Positions 1 to 10,770 of a DNA stretch of 64,000 nt are shown in pieces (position 1 is the stretch's first letter; each line of letters starts with the position of its first letter). The notes beneath the pieces were generated by a model. That model did no database searches, was not told the origin of the DNA, and worked only from the letters and a program-made list of their open reading frames with translations. Position numbers and translations under genes: made by a program. The DNA lies in NCBI GenBank assembly GCA_022539475.1, contig VCMS01000133.1, positions 110,054-174,053 on the forward strand, written 5' to 3'. Origin of the DNA: Gracilaria domingensis. Its lineage: Eukaryota; Rhodophyta; Florideophyceae; Gracilariales; Gracilariaceae.

Positions 1-9
1 GCCGAAGAG

Positions 10-1047
10 GTGAATCTAGTTAGTTCGGGCCACGAACGACCGTTCATTCCGGTTAAATCAGCGGTACCCCCTGGCACAGAACAGACGAATCCTGTTGAGG
101 AATTAGAGAAGTTGAATCTGGACCATGTCCCAGCGTCTCATCGCGAGAAGTTGCGAGACATGCTCAGAGAATTTACTCCCATGTGGGACGGTTCCCTTGG
201 AACAATTGGCATTACGGAGCACCGTATTGGTCTGCTCCGAGATACTCGCCCAATTGCGCAACACCCGTATCGGGCAGGCCCGAAAGCGCGGGAAGAAGAA
301 AAGTCTCAAGTCGAGAAGATGCTACGTGCCGACGTAATTGAGCCAGCTCAGTCGTCATGGGCATCGCCCGTTGTACTTGTTCCGAAGTCGGATGGATCGT
401 GGCGTTCTTGTATCGATTACAGGCGACTCAACGCCGTTACCGTCAAAGACTTGTATCCAATTTCACGGATGGATAAGTACATCGACTCTCTGGGAAGCGC
501 CAGAGTATTTACCGCCCTTGACGCCAATTGGGGTTACTGGCAGGTTCCAATTCGAAAGAAAGATCGCGACAAGACGGCGTTTGTATGTCACCAAGGACTG
601 TACCGTTTCAAACGGATGCCCTTCGTGCTAACGAATGCTCCCGCTACGTTTCAGCGCGCGATTGACATTCTGTTGGCCAGATTCAAGTGAAAGACTTGTC
701 TTGTGTACTTGGACGACATTGTCGTATTTTCCAACAGTATGGATGAACATATGCCCCATGTGAGGGAAGTGATGCAGGTTCTGCGTGACGCAGGTGTTAC
801 CTTGAAGCTCAAGAAATGCGAATTCTTTACCGACTCGGTGAAATACCTGGGCCACATTATCCGCCCAGGGCAGCTCTGGGTCGACGAGGTAAGGGTGAAG
901 TCGCTGAAAGAAGCGAAACATCCGACAACTCAAAGGGAACTCCGATCATTTCTCGGTTTGTGTCATGTCTACCGTCGCTTCGTCCCGAATTTCGCTGATA
1001 CTGCAGCTTCTCTCAACTCTCTCCTCAGGAAAGGAACAGCCAGTTAA
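10..1047 (+). pseudogene. Reverse transcriptase domain of chromovirus copy 1, broken
   Basis: Ty3-type reverse transcriptase. Recognisable blocks are the PYRAGPKAREEE region, SPVVLVPKSDGSWR, CIDYRRLN, FTALDANWGYWQVPI, HQGLYRFKRMPF, TNAPATFQ and the active-site box YLDDIVVFS. A TGA at 688-690 replaces a tryptophan codon present in copy 2, and reading continues in the same frame from 691. The frame is lost near 1035: the connection to RNase H (RKG..EPV..FGDAEASAF) moves from frame 1 to frame 2. The catalytic aspartate pair itself is intact here, unlike in copy 2. Product absent or truncated. Confidence 0.88.
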
Positions 1048-2446
1048 ACTGGAACCATTCGGCGATGCGGAAGCATCCGCCTTTTCGTCGTTAATCGACG
1101 CTGTTACGTCTCCGCCGATTTTGGCGTTGCCCACTCCAGGCATTTCATATGAAGTTGATACTGATTCCAGTGACCACCAAGTAGGGTGTGCACTGTTTCA
1201 TGTCTCGAAGGAAGGCGAGCGACGTCCAGTTGGATACTGGTCTCGTCCATTGAACGTGCATGAGCGTAATTACTCAGTCTCTGAGAAAGAGTGTCTCGCC
1301 GTCGTTTGGGCGCTGTCTATCTTAAGACGCTATCTCATGGGAACCCATTTTCAGGTACATACCGATCATTCGGCTCTCTGCTGGCTTATGGAGATCTCCA
1401 AGCCGTCGTGTCGCCTTATGCGTTGGCGTCTCCGTCTATCGGAATTTGATTTTGATGCATGGAACAAACGGGGCACCCTGAATATGCAGGCTGATGCGCT
1501 TTCCCGCTTAGAAACGTCTGGTGAAGCAAAGCCTGTCGACGACGACGACATACCATGCTTCTTTGTGGAAGACTGGGGGGAAGACTCCGAAATTATGGAT
1601 GACGCCTGTGACGATATTCTCACCGCAGAAACGGCCGAGCCAGCGCCTGGCTCATTTGAACCCATTACCGCTGAAGAGATAATACGTGTACAACACAGGG
1701 ATCCTTTCTGTACTCAGATAAGGGCCCGACTCAACGGGGGATTCAAGATACCCTTTCTAACCAACGATCAGGGATTCCTTGTTAGGATTGTTGGGCCACG
1801 TCCTCAAATTGTGGTTCCACACTTCCTACAATGGAGGGTTCTCCATTTATCCCACTATGCCAAAATTGTGGGACACCCTGGTGGCAGGAAGTTGTATCTA
1901 ACTCTCCGAAGAGACTTTTATTGGACAGCTATGGCATTCGAGTGCTACGCAGTACGCCGTTCATGCACGGAATGCGCCAAGAACAACGTCAAACTCCGAC
2001 GAAATTCGAAGTCGATGACGCTGTTGCCAGCCCGGGCTCCTTTAGAGTTCGTCGCTATCGACATTCTGGGCGAATTAATTCGAACCGCACGCGGTCACAG
2101 GTACCTCCTGGTTATCACGGAAAGGTTTTCGAAGTTAATGCGAACGGTTCCGTTGAAGCGGATCACTGCAGCAGCAGTTGCACAAGCATTTGTGACGCAT
2201 TGGGTCTTCACTTACGGGCCACCCGTTAATCTGCTTTCAGACAATGGCTCGCAGTTTGCGTCAAAGTTCTTTATGGACGTATGCCGTATCTTGGATGTCA
2301 AGAATTTGTTTACAGCAACCTATCATCCCCAGTGTAATGGGCAGTTACAACGATTTAATCGTACAATGCTTAACGCATTACGATCCTATGTTGTGGATCA
2401 CCCAAAGGATAGGGAATTGTACACCAATGCTATTACGTACGCGTAA
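1040..2446 (+). pseudogene. RNase H and integrase core of chromovirus copy 1, catalytic Glu lost
   Basis: The segment carries the Ty3 RNase H (YEVDTDSSDHQVGCALFH, NYSVSEKECLAVVWAL, VHTDHSALCWLM), a linker, the integrase zinc-binding His/Cys region (HLSHYAKIVGHPGG ... CTECAKNN) and the rve core. Two acidic residues of the DDE triad are visible in FVAIDILGEL and LLSDNGSQF. The third position, normally Glu in a GQVERFN box, reads GQLQRFN, so the catalytic Glu is Gln. A TAA at 2444-2446 then interrupts the same frame before the integrase C-terminus. The integrase would be inactive even without the stop. Confidence 0.87.
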
Positions 2447-2950
2447 AACACCCAGGTGCATCGGGTAACGAAGCTTTCGCCGTTTGAAGTCGTTCTTTCG
2501 AAGATACCGCCACCGGTAGCAATCGAATCACAACCGACGCTAGCGTCTTTCCCGTCACCACGGATGTACAAGGACACCTGTAAAATTTGGTTAGCCAAGA
2601 TGGTACCGGTAGCCCGGAAGGCCATGGAAGAGGCACAGCTTACGTACAAGCGTAATTTCGATCGCCGAATTCGGGGTACACCAGTGGTGGTAGAGCCCAA
2701 CAGCTTTGTGTTCCTTCGGAAGGAGTATTACAATCCTGACAAGGAAAAGAGACATAAGCCCTCCCCCATCGCTGATGGACCATATCGCGTCATTTCCGTC
2801 CATCCGGATACCGCCGTACTCGACATTGACGGACGTCATGAACGAATCTCGCGTGGCTGCGTTGTGCCCGCCCGGACGCCACCCACCGCAACCGGGCCCA
2901 CATCAACCAATACCCAATCAGGGGATCCTCAACAGGAGGCAGAAACGTGA
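2447..2950 (+). pseudogene. Integrase C-terminal (GPY/F) module of copy 1
   Basis: Same reading frame as the integrase core but separated from it by the TAA at 2444. It shows LSPFEVVLSKIPPPVAIE, FVFLRKEYYNPDKEKRHK and IADGPYRVISVHPDTAVLDI, the usual Ty3 integrase tail with a GPY/F motif. It aligns well with 58708-58175 (minus) of copy 2. A TGA at 2948-2950 closes the frame. Homology with copy 2 resumes just beyond it (LPHPDRGL against LPHSQRGL), so this stop is a mutation, not the natural end. Confidence 0.8.
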
Positions 2951-4203
2951 ACAGCCGCTACAATACCGTCGCGCCCGGCCATTCTTCCGCACCCGGATCG
3001 AGGATTAATTGATCTACCTACAGTAGGTACTTCTGACCATAGAACTGAACTTCCTACTACTTGGACGAATTCCAACCACTCTGCACGAGTTTTTACAAGA
3101 GTAACCCCTCCACTCCATCTTCTGATGGAGCCCGTGGCGCCACCTAAGGAGGAGGAGGATACTGCAGCTGCTGCGAATGCCACTGACGCTCCGGTGTCGC
3201 CCGGTTCCCCAACCACGGGAAATGTGATCCACACTGTCAATCCAGTCGCTCCCGTGGGAGAATCTAGTGGCACAGTTTCCTTGTCGCACCCCAATCGTCA
3301 GGACTTCGCGGTATCGGTCTCCGTTACCACGGAACGTGCAGGCGAGAGGCGTGACGCTGCCGCAAAAGCAGCTACCCACTCTGGGACCTCTAACCGCTTG
3401 AACTCGCGTATCCGCGCTGAGAAGCACAGCCGAACTGTGAAAACGGTTTCCGCTGATCCGGACCAGCCGCTGCACGCGGAAGAGTAGCATTGCAACCCTG
3501 AAAGGGGAAGCCTCGTGAACGAGTTGTGCTGAGTATTACCACTCATTATGGATTCCCTTGTGGGACTTTTAACGCTTTCTTGGAAGCCGACACTCTACAG
3601 TGTGAACCACATAGCGTGTGGAGACTTGGAACTCCGCTGCCACTGCAAAAAGTGCAATTTCCGTGACACGGGGCCTGACAGAACCAGGCGCGTGCCACGC
3701 GACGCTCGTTACAATGTGGAAAGCCCTAATGAGCGGTCGGCGAACTTTCGCGAACGGATGGCCGAGCACGACACGCGCACATTTGTCGTGGTCGCCAATC
3801 TGTGGCGTAGAGCCAATCAGAGCTCTTGGCACAAGCCCAGTGGACCGTGTGAACCGCCGCCCTGCCAAGGGAGTGCCGTACGCACCTCCGTCACCGAAAC
3901 GGTTATTTCCGTGAAGACCGGGAGATCCGTCAACCAGAAGTACTACCGTTTGTCGGTCTCTCGACTCTCGTCGAATAACGTGATACCGTTGGACTCGTCT
4001 GACCAAGAGCTTTGCAACTACCTCTCTAGCTCGAAAATAGGACGCGTAGGACGCGAGTTACAGTACGTCCGCCACAGCGGAATGCGTGGAAAACCGCGGA
4101 TGTAAGCCCGTCTCCAACGCTTGGAAAGCTTCACCTGCGTGATTTCAGGCAGCTACAGAACCTCTCCAGGTGAAACTGCGTCAGCAGGAGTGGCCCATAC
4201 GCC
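2951..4203 (+). pseudogene. Spacer between integrase and chromodomain in copy 1
   Basis: About 1.25 kb in largely open frame 2, with stops at 3485 and 3530 and Pro/Ala/Thr/Ser-rich translations, especially 3125-3487. I recognise no domain. The corresponding interval in copy 2 (58174-57841) is only about 0.33 kb, so one copy has gained or lost roughly 0.9 kb. The first 50 bases are homologous to copy 2. An unrecognised insertion is possible but I saw no terminal repeats. Confidence 0.4.
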
Positions 4204-4437
4204 ATGAAGGCCCGCGAACGGGAAGTGTTTCCACAAGAATTCGTTATCGAACGCATCGTGAGTCACGTCCTGAACCCCGATGGGGAGACTGAATACCAAG
4301 TCCGTTGGTACGGATACTCCCCTGAGGAGGATACTTTCGAGGCGATCGAACATCTGCCTCGATCGAAGGTTCTCGCCAACTACCGGCGCAAGCGCTTACC
4401 GCCACCTCCGAACTTGGACGCAGCCCAGGTAGGGTGA
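4204..4437 (+). pseudogene. Chromodomain tail of chromovirus copy 1
   Basis: A 77-codon ORF holding a chromodomain: FVIERIVSHVLNPDGETEYQV, then RWYGYSPEEDTFE, then IEHLPRSKVLANYRRKR. The aromatic residues expected to form the methyl-lysine cage are the Tyr of EYQV, Trp-Tyr of RWYGY and Phe of DTFE (normally Trp). In chromoviruses this module at the integrase C-terminus directs insertion to marked chromatin. It lies in frame 1, out of frame with upstream pol. The ending AQVG-stop is shared with copy 2 (57487), so this is the natural C-terminus of Pol. Confidence 0.85.
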
Positions 4438-4826
4438 CAGTACTACTGTGCCGCGAGGTGAACCGACGGGCCCACTTGTGGGGGAATAATTGATGGTATT
4501 ACCAAGAAGTTTGGGTTGTTCCTACGGAAGGAAGTATCGAAGGGATGAAAGAAGAAAGATGTTTTCCGTCTAACGGACGCCGATTTATCGGAAAGAAGCG
4601 AACTACCGTCTAACGATCCATTTGAACATGTCGTGAAGCTACACGCGTAATGGAGAACCGTATTAAAACGATGGTGCGCCAAAAGCATTGAACCGTAATC
4701 CGGTTATGAAGGAACTGATATCGAAGTCGATTTTATTCTAAGGAGAAGTTGTACCGCTAGCTATTGCGGAGTGCGTTGGTCGCAGAGCCTACCACAGCCC
4801 ATCATGGAGGGAACTCACCGTTGGGA
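4438..4826. other. Non-coding junction between pol end and antisense ORF end
   Basis: 389 bases between the two convergent reading frames of chromovirus copy 1. I found no ORF of note, no repeat and no polypurine tract here. The comparable interval in copy 2 (57134-57486) is similar in length but not obviously similar in sequence. Confidence 0.5.
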
Positions 4827-6521
4827 TCACTGCCATCCAGTCGAAGGACCGGCACCTCCAGGGTTGGACGGCCCGGCTTGGGGAGTCTGACTCTCGAAAG
4901 CCTGCGCGCCCAATGCCAACAGCTGGGCGAGGTCGTACATATCCGGTGGAACCGGCACCCCAAGTTAGAGGAGTTGGTTGCGCATCGCTATCACGCGAGG
5001 GTCAATATTCCCCTGCGAAGGGCCCACGCCCCAACCGATAGGAGCAACTGGCGCAGCCGCCCCTCCGACAACCGGAACTCCTGCGGAAGCCGCCAACGGG
5101 CCTCCCGTTGCCGGGTCTTCCACAGTATCATCCACTATTGGATCGTCCTTCTCTGCTACGGAGTAATAGTTGTCGGAAGACATGAACCCAATAAAGTGAT
5201 CGCTCAGAACCACTCGAAAGTCGGCGTAGGACGAGAGCCCGCTCCTTCGGGACGGTAACTCCCTCCCAGGGATCGTAATACACGAAGTCACCTGTACCCG
5301 GATGTCTTCGCCCTGGCGAACGGTCGTAGTGCCAACGAGTGCCCCTGGGGACGTTTTCTGCCGGAACGGTACTCCAATCAATTGAATCGATGAGATCGAT
5401 AAGGCTGATGACCTCGCTGACGTTGTCGTCCGAACCGAGCGGGGTGTATAAGTCCAGTGATCTAATCACATTCCGTAACCTCGGAGGCAAATACCAAACA
5501 CGGTTCTGGTCGTATGCTTCCCATAGCATAAACGCGGCAACGCGAGCAGCCCATTCGGCGATGAAGAGCATCTAATACTCCGAATGTGGATCGCAATCAT
5601 GCGTGACCCCACATAGGAGATGCACGGAGGCAATTCCGGGAAACACCCGCGTGGTACCTCATAGTGAGCCCACCACGATGGGAGTGGAGCGAATCGAACC
5701 GCTAGTGCGTGCGGACGCAAACGTTCAACCTCCATGTTCTGGTGTCAAATCAGATACCCGAACCGGGATCGCCACTTGCGTTTGTTTCGCTTTGGGTCGA
5801 AGAAGCTTCCCTCTCCCGAAGGGCGATGTAGATATCGGAACTCCGCTCGCAGGATAGGCCTGTTAAACAGGAGAATGTCGGACGGCATCGCCTCCCGAAA
5901 GTTTTCCGCCGCTTGGAAGTCGGCGAGGTTCGCGCCATACTTGATCTCTCCGTAAGTTCGGAACCGGGAAAGGTCCAACCCGTATGACTCGGGAATCCTC
6001 TCAGGGAACGAGGCTCGGTCCTTCCGAAAGTATGCCAATCGCGCCATAGCCGCACGCGCTTCATCTAGCGTTTCGTATCCACGGCCGCGCCGTTTCCGTG
6101 ACAACACGTGAGGTGCGACCGCCACGCGGTGTCTCCAATCCCAGGAATCTACCATATCTCGGTGTAGGCCGCCAGGCAGCATACCGTTCTCGGTGTATGA
6201 ATCCATCAACGCACTGTTGCGAACCGCTGTCGGGTGAAACCAGGGCGCTCTGGAATAGGCCCAGCTTCCTCCAGTAGTCGAATCTTGAACATGGAGCGAT
6301 TCACGCGCTATCCAGCCTGCTAGAGTCGCCAACAAGGGCACCGCCTGAGCAGAATTCCACGCCGTGACGTCGACCGGGCTCGGTGTAGTCGTGTGATGTT
6401 GACTCTGAGGCAGAGGAGCGAAGGCCAAACCGCCGAGATATCCTGTCGCAGGAGTCGCGGGACCCGAAACGTTCGGAGCCCCGGCTTGGGAATGCTGCTC
6501 GTCACCCTGGTGAGGGTTCAT
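4827..6521 (-). pseudogene. Antisense ORF (aORF) copy A inside chromovirus copy 1
   Basis: Long coding-like frame on the strand opposite to pol, between the chromodomain and the 3' LTR. It is placed from ATG 6521 (starts MNP, as does copy B at 54510) to TGA 4827, about 565 codons. An upstream in-frame ATG at 6638 also exists. The N-terminal part is Pro/Gln/Ser/Thr-rich; the middle holds a block shared with copy B (VTAWNSAQAVPLL, GWIARES, RAPWFHPTAV, MLPGG); the C-terminus is Gly/Ala/Pro-rich and ends near GGAGPST. I recognise no domain and no zinc knuckle. It is damaged: stops at 5745 and 4965, and frame changes near 5575 and 5240 that compensate each other. Function unknown; a structural or Gag-like accessory protein is only a guess. 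Confidence 0.7.
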
Positions 6522-6649
6522 CGAATCGTCGATCGCGGAGGAAACTTCAAGTACTGAATCGTCTGAGTGCAGAGAAGTTGAGTGCGCTTGCGCGTGTGTC
6601 TCGTTGTGACGAGGAGCCTGAATCTCGGATATGTCCATGGTGTACCACG

Positions 6650-6657
6650 CTTATATA
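6650..6657 (-). promoter_or_regulatory. TATA box for the antisense ORF
   Basis: TATATAAG on the minus strand, about 130 bases before ATG 6521 and only 12 before ATG 6638. A start site about 30 bases downstream would fall after 6638, which favours 6521 as the first coding ATG and suggests that the antisense gene has its own promoter. Confidence 0.45.
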
Positions 6658-6705
6658 CTCGCTCGCTGATGAGTCTCCGCTTGCAAACCGGATGTTTCCT
6701 GCGCT

Positions 6706-6716
6706 AAGGAGGGGGA
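6706..6716 (+). promoter_or_regulatory. Polypurine tract of chromovirus copy 1
   Basis: AAGGAGGGGGA followed by TA and then the TG that opens the 3' LTR at 6719. The position and purine run are what plus-strand primer sites of LTR retrotransposons look like. It also fixes the LTR orientation as plus, the same as pol. Confidence 0.7.
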
Positions 6717-6718
6717 TA

Positions 6719-7703
6719 TGTAGAGCGAAACTTGCTCGCCCGGTACACGGGGAAGGATTTCATAGGCCCCTGGTAAGGATGATTCCGGGTACTCGGAAGG
6801 TATGAGTATTGGCCCAAGGATGAGATATTTTTTGGCAGTATTGAGGTATGGCACCCTGAGGGGTCGGCCATGACGTGGCGCAGATGAGTATTGGTCAGTA
6901 TCGCGTGTACGCGTGTGTAGGAATGGGTGTGGTCACACATGTCTTTTTATGATTGTCGGATACTTTACTGGCCGCTGCCGCGGGTTGTCACGTGCACCAC
7001 GTGTATGGAACTGCTTAGGTGTGCACTAGATTATTTAATTTAGTTTAACTAATTTATCGGTTACGATATAAGAGGTGACCTCCCGGTCACCTCCTCCTTC
7101 AGTAAAGGGTAACCGAGTTCGGCTCTGAACCAAGTTCGCCTGCGCGAAGTGTACAACTCCCTCAGGAGGGTCACCTCGTTCCGTACGGGTTGGATTCATC
7201 CCTCGGGATCACTCAGGCAATACTGATCATTGTGGCCTTGCCTTCGGGCTTATTTATTCCGTGTCTTCGTACTTTCTGTTTCTTTTACTGTGCAGTTGTA
7301 CTGCTTTCACCACAATTGGTAGCGTTTCCGTCTCTGTATAGAGTTGTGCCGCGTGGGCTTAATACACATCGTCGTCTCCGGGCGCCGGGTCTGTTGCCGC
7401 TTGCCGCACGTCCCGCCGCGGATTCCTCTCTTTCCCTCCTTTGTTTTCCCTTCTTTTTCCCCTCTTACCTAGGGCTTACAGCGCTCTACGGTACCTTTCT
7501 TCTCAACCATTCCGTCACTTCTCGCCGGATTCTTGGATCAGGCCCGTTCACCCCTCAATCTCCGTAGGTATATCCTGTACCACGGGCGGTCTTAGACCCG
7601 CACTATCCGTGTCCGGAGGGCTCACCACTGAGTTCACCTCGTCTAGAGGGCAAGGACTCGAACGCCTTGAGAGACGATCCCATCGCTGGGGTTTTGCTCT
7701 ACA
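6719..7703 (+). repeat. 3' LTR of chromovirus copy 1 (985 bp)
   Basis: Begins TGTAGAGCGAAAC and ends GTTTTGCTCTACA, so the ends form a 13-base imperfect inverted repeat rather than only TG/CA. It matches the 982-bp repeat at 53035-54016 (reverse orientation) over its length with scattered substitutions. It is preceded by a polypurine tract. Short translations inside (about 7190-7567) are not considered coding although they look conserved with the other copy; that is expected of two copies of one LTR. Confidence 0.78.
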
Positions 7704-7842
7704 GCCTCGTCAGCTTACAATTGGCAAAACGAAATGATCTTCCACATTTTGTGCTTCTCACTGCCGAAAATATGGACTAACAGTTCTAGCACGTGATCCG
7801 AGCAAGGGAAACATTTGTACCGTTGTCTATCGCTTTTGTCAG

Positions 7843-9837
7843 GTATTTAGCAGAGAGAAATCCACATTTGTTTCCATACCTGGACGGCGAACGACAATGG
7901 TCAAAACCTTTTCAGCTTCGTTCCGAACCGATAACTATTCGTCACATCTAAGCACTCAGCATAAAACAAAGTGGAATGAGTATCAAAACGCGACAGAATC
8001 CGAACAGGCGTCCTTCTTTGTCTTATCTGTTTCTTACGTGAACACACTGGATGCGCATGGTACATTTCAAAGTCCGGTGTCCTATACAACTTCCAAAGAT
8101 ATTGTTTAAGTTATCATGCCTTTACTGGTTTCTTGGGATAATCGAAGTACGGATGAAAGAGTTCTACAGATGTTTCTAAAGAAATCACAGTCTGAGGACT
8201 ACAAACTGGTTATAAAAAAGCAGAAGCAATTTAAAATTGTTATTGGGTATGCCGCAGTTGGTATGTCATTTCGGCAGATATCTAAATCAGTGCAAGTGAC
8301 CAAGGAACACACTGGAGTTTCACATTTTAGGGCTACTACAGAAAGACGCATAAGCGATTACGTTCAGGTGTGCGTTGGTGTAAATCTGGAATTTCTTCGG
8401 ATGTGTCTCTTTACTCGAGCAGTGGTGGCTTTTTCTATTGCTTTTGATACTGCTACTAATCGTGGGGAGACATTTGTCGATGTCCGAGTTTGCTTTTTGT
8501 GTAAGCATGCCATACAAAATGTTCACGTTGTGGCCATTCCATTTCATGAATCTCATACCAGAGAGGAATTGTTCCGAGAACTTTCATTGCTTTTCGCCTC
8601 TCTCGATGGAACAAATTGGAACGACATATTAATTTCAGTGACGACTGATGGAGCCAGCAACATGACTGGGAGGTTTCAAGGTGCGGTCACACGCTTCCAG
8701 CGCATTTCCAAGCATGGATTTTATCGGGTGTGGTGTGCGGCACACCAGTTAGATCTTATCCTGCAAGAAGTGTTTGGGTCAATTTTAAAACACGAGTTCT
8801 ACTCTGCGCTGATCGCTCTTATCGCTTGGCTCAGGCGTTAGTATACATTGCGCGGCCAAATGCGCAGCACCTGTTCTGCAGTTTCAACAACGAGATGGCT
8901 TTCATTGGGGTCTGCTTGTTCTTGGCTCTACTTACATCGAGAGGAGGTAACTGAGTTTGCTAACTCTAGAAAACATTCTTGGCCTTCAGTTCGGTGGTGG
9001 GTGCTATTGGCAGCAATTGAGGATTTCATGTAAGCAGTGAACGAATGCTTCAAATTTATTCAAGGCAAAGATATGCTACTCTCGACGCAAAACGAAAAAC
9101 TGCAGGGGCTCGCCTCGACAATCAAGGAGTGTTCTGGTCTTCTTGGCCCCCTTTCGGGTGTGGAGCTTCTTTCTGTTGCCTCTAGCGAGGACTAGATTTG
9201 TTACGACGGCCAGTTTGCCGTTTTTAAGCCAAAGCTTGCTGAATTCATTGAAGACCAAAGGTTTGAAACGTGCGAGGAATTTCACGAGCTCGGTTAGGTC
9301 AACAAGCAGGTTGTGATGGATTTCTTGGCGAAACTGTTTTCGAGCGCATACATCCGTATAATTGCATTGCGTGCAGAACGAGATCAAGAGAATGCTCCTG
9401 CAGAGGCCTTCGCACTACCGGTTTTGCCGCACGAATTAGCCCAATTACGCCCCAAGGTGTTTAAAATTATGGTTAGAAAGCAGCGAGACAGATTGAAAAT
9501 TCACAGTAAGCGAAATATTGAGAAGGTCGTGCAAGACGAATTTGAACAATTCCGCAAGTATGTGTCCTCGTCCGAGAACGGAGCCACCCAGATTGCTGCT
9601 TCTAAACAGTGCAAAGAATTTGAGAATGCTTGGCGCGGCTTCCGTGCGAAGTACAAGAAACTACACTGATTTGCTGCGGGACTTGCGACAATTTTCCCGG
9701 GTACAGCCACCGTGGAAGCCGATTTCTCTGTCATTAACTGGGAGAAGGATGAGTATCGTCAAGCCCTTACTGATGTCTCCCTTGAGGGCTTTCTTCAAGC
9801 GAAGCAACACAAGACACTTGTTTCACTCTCAAAGTAG
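7843..9837 (+). pseudogene. hAT transposase pseudogene 1
   Basis: A single reading frame runs about 650 codons to TAG 9835 and resembles hAT-superfamily transposases. It has a degenerate BED-like region (HLSTQHKTKW; the expected Cys pair is not seen), a catalytic-core segment with STTDGASNMTGRF and VWCAAHQLDLIL, an insertion domain, and the hAT C-terminal dimerisation segment (LATIFPGTATVEADFSV, WEKDEYRQALTD). Six in-frame stops lie at 8107, 8839, 9031, 9193, 9295 and 9667, with no frameshift across the whole gene. Each stop could come from CAA, CAG or CGA by one C-to-T change. I could not identify terminal inverted repeats. It is inactive as it stands. Confidence 0.85.
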
Positions 9838-9949
9838 AACCATCAAGTTGAGCACAAACAAAAAGAGTGTTAGGTTCGGTAACATTCAGAACACTTCGTA
9901 AACAAAGTTTCTCTCTCTTCCTCAAAGCGGTTTTAGCAGAGTCCACTGT

Positions 9950-10770
9950 GGTAGTCTTACCGCCGTTTCATGGGAAAGCGGAGGAGCGACGTACTCTGAA
10001 AGTGGCGGCACCCATTGTGGAGCAGAATGTCTGCGTGGTTTGGCGGAGCGGTAGCGTGGTGTAGCAGAGCGAAGCGTAGGGCCAGTTGAAACGCATTTAG
10101 TACCTCAAACGTTTTAGGGATTGAATACGCTGAAATGTAGCGAAGCGGATGAACGGCTCAGCCGCGTGGCGGAGCGACAAAATGGCCAAGAATGGTTGCG
10201 GAGAAGCCGAGCGGTCTGGGCTTTCCTTAGCGTGACCTGACAAAGCGACGGTGTAATGTAGCGAAGCAAAGCGGCGACTTTGCGTGTAGACAAGAACGTC
10301 AGTTAGGTGCAGTAGAGTAAATCAGAATGGCGGCAGGGTTTAGTAGAAGCACTGCTTGGTGTGGCGAAGGAACGAAAGAGCGGGGGAGTGCGGTGGATCG
10401 ATGGAGCAGCGGTGCAGAAAGGTGCAGTGAAAGAGCCGCGCTGCAATGGCAGAATTGTGATGTAGAGCGGTAAAGCGTACGAATGTACCGCAGGTGTGAA
10501 AGTGTGGCGATGACATGTAGAGGAGAAGGCAGGAGAGCGAACGGTGAAGCGGCCTTGCAGCGCTGTGAAGAAGTGAGTTGGAGCGGCGAAGCGGCGAGGC
10601 GGAGCACCAAGACGATGGAGCGTCGAGGGGATGCACTGGACCGGCGTTGTTGTAGAACAACTTAGTTGTGGGACTGATCGGGAGAGTGGCGGAGCAGCGC
10701 GGCCGAGCAGCAAAGCAGCGCGGAGGTAGAGTAGGGGAGTAGTGGGGAGTTAGAGAGACAAACGAGTAAA
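9950..10770. repeat. Degenerate GAGCGG-type low-complexity block 1
   Basis: About 0.8 kb dominated by irregular recurrences of short words such as GCGGAGCG, GCGAAGCGG, AGAGCGG and GGTGCAG at spacings of roughly 8-20 bases. All frames are poorly coding (Ser/Leu/Arg/Pro-rich on the minus strand). A similar block lies at 12730-13240. No protein family recognised. Confidence 0.45.

Larger units (their letters stand above)
1..7703 (+). mobile_element. Ty3/gypsy chromovirus copy 1, 5' end outside the window
   Basis: LTR retrotransposon of the chromovirus lineage, decayed. The visible order is reverse transcriptase, RNase H, integrase with a GPY/F-type C-terminus, a spacer, a chromodomain (4204-4437), an antisense ORF (6521-4827), a polypurine tract (6706-6716) and a 985-bp 3' LTR (6719-7703). 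Gag, protease and the 5' LTR lie beyond the left edge. The coding part has in-frame stops at 688, 2444, 2948 and 3485 and frame changes near 1035 and between 4105 and 4204, so it cannot make a Pol polyprotein. The same order of parts recurs inverted at 62930-54510. The five bases after the LTR (7704-7708, GCCTC) are the predicted target-site duplication to look for beyond the window. Confidence 0.85.

Noticed and set aside
5680-5745. Minus-strand GGTTCGATTCGCTCC resembling a tRNA T-arm
   Set aside because: Stem pairing is poor, no matching anticodon or D arm, and it lies inside the antisense ORF.
7190-7737. Open frames in the LTR that look conserved with 53031-53510
   Set aside because: Conservation is explained by two copies of the same LTR; no domain and no evidence of coding constraint.
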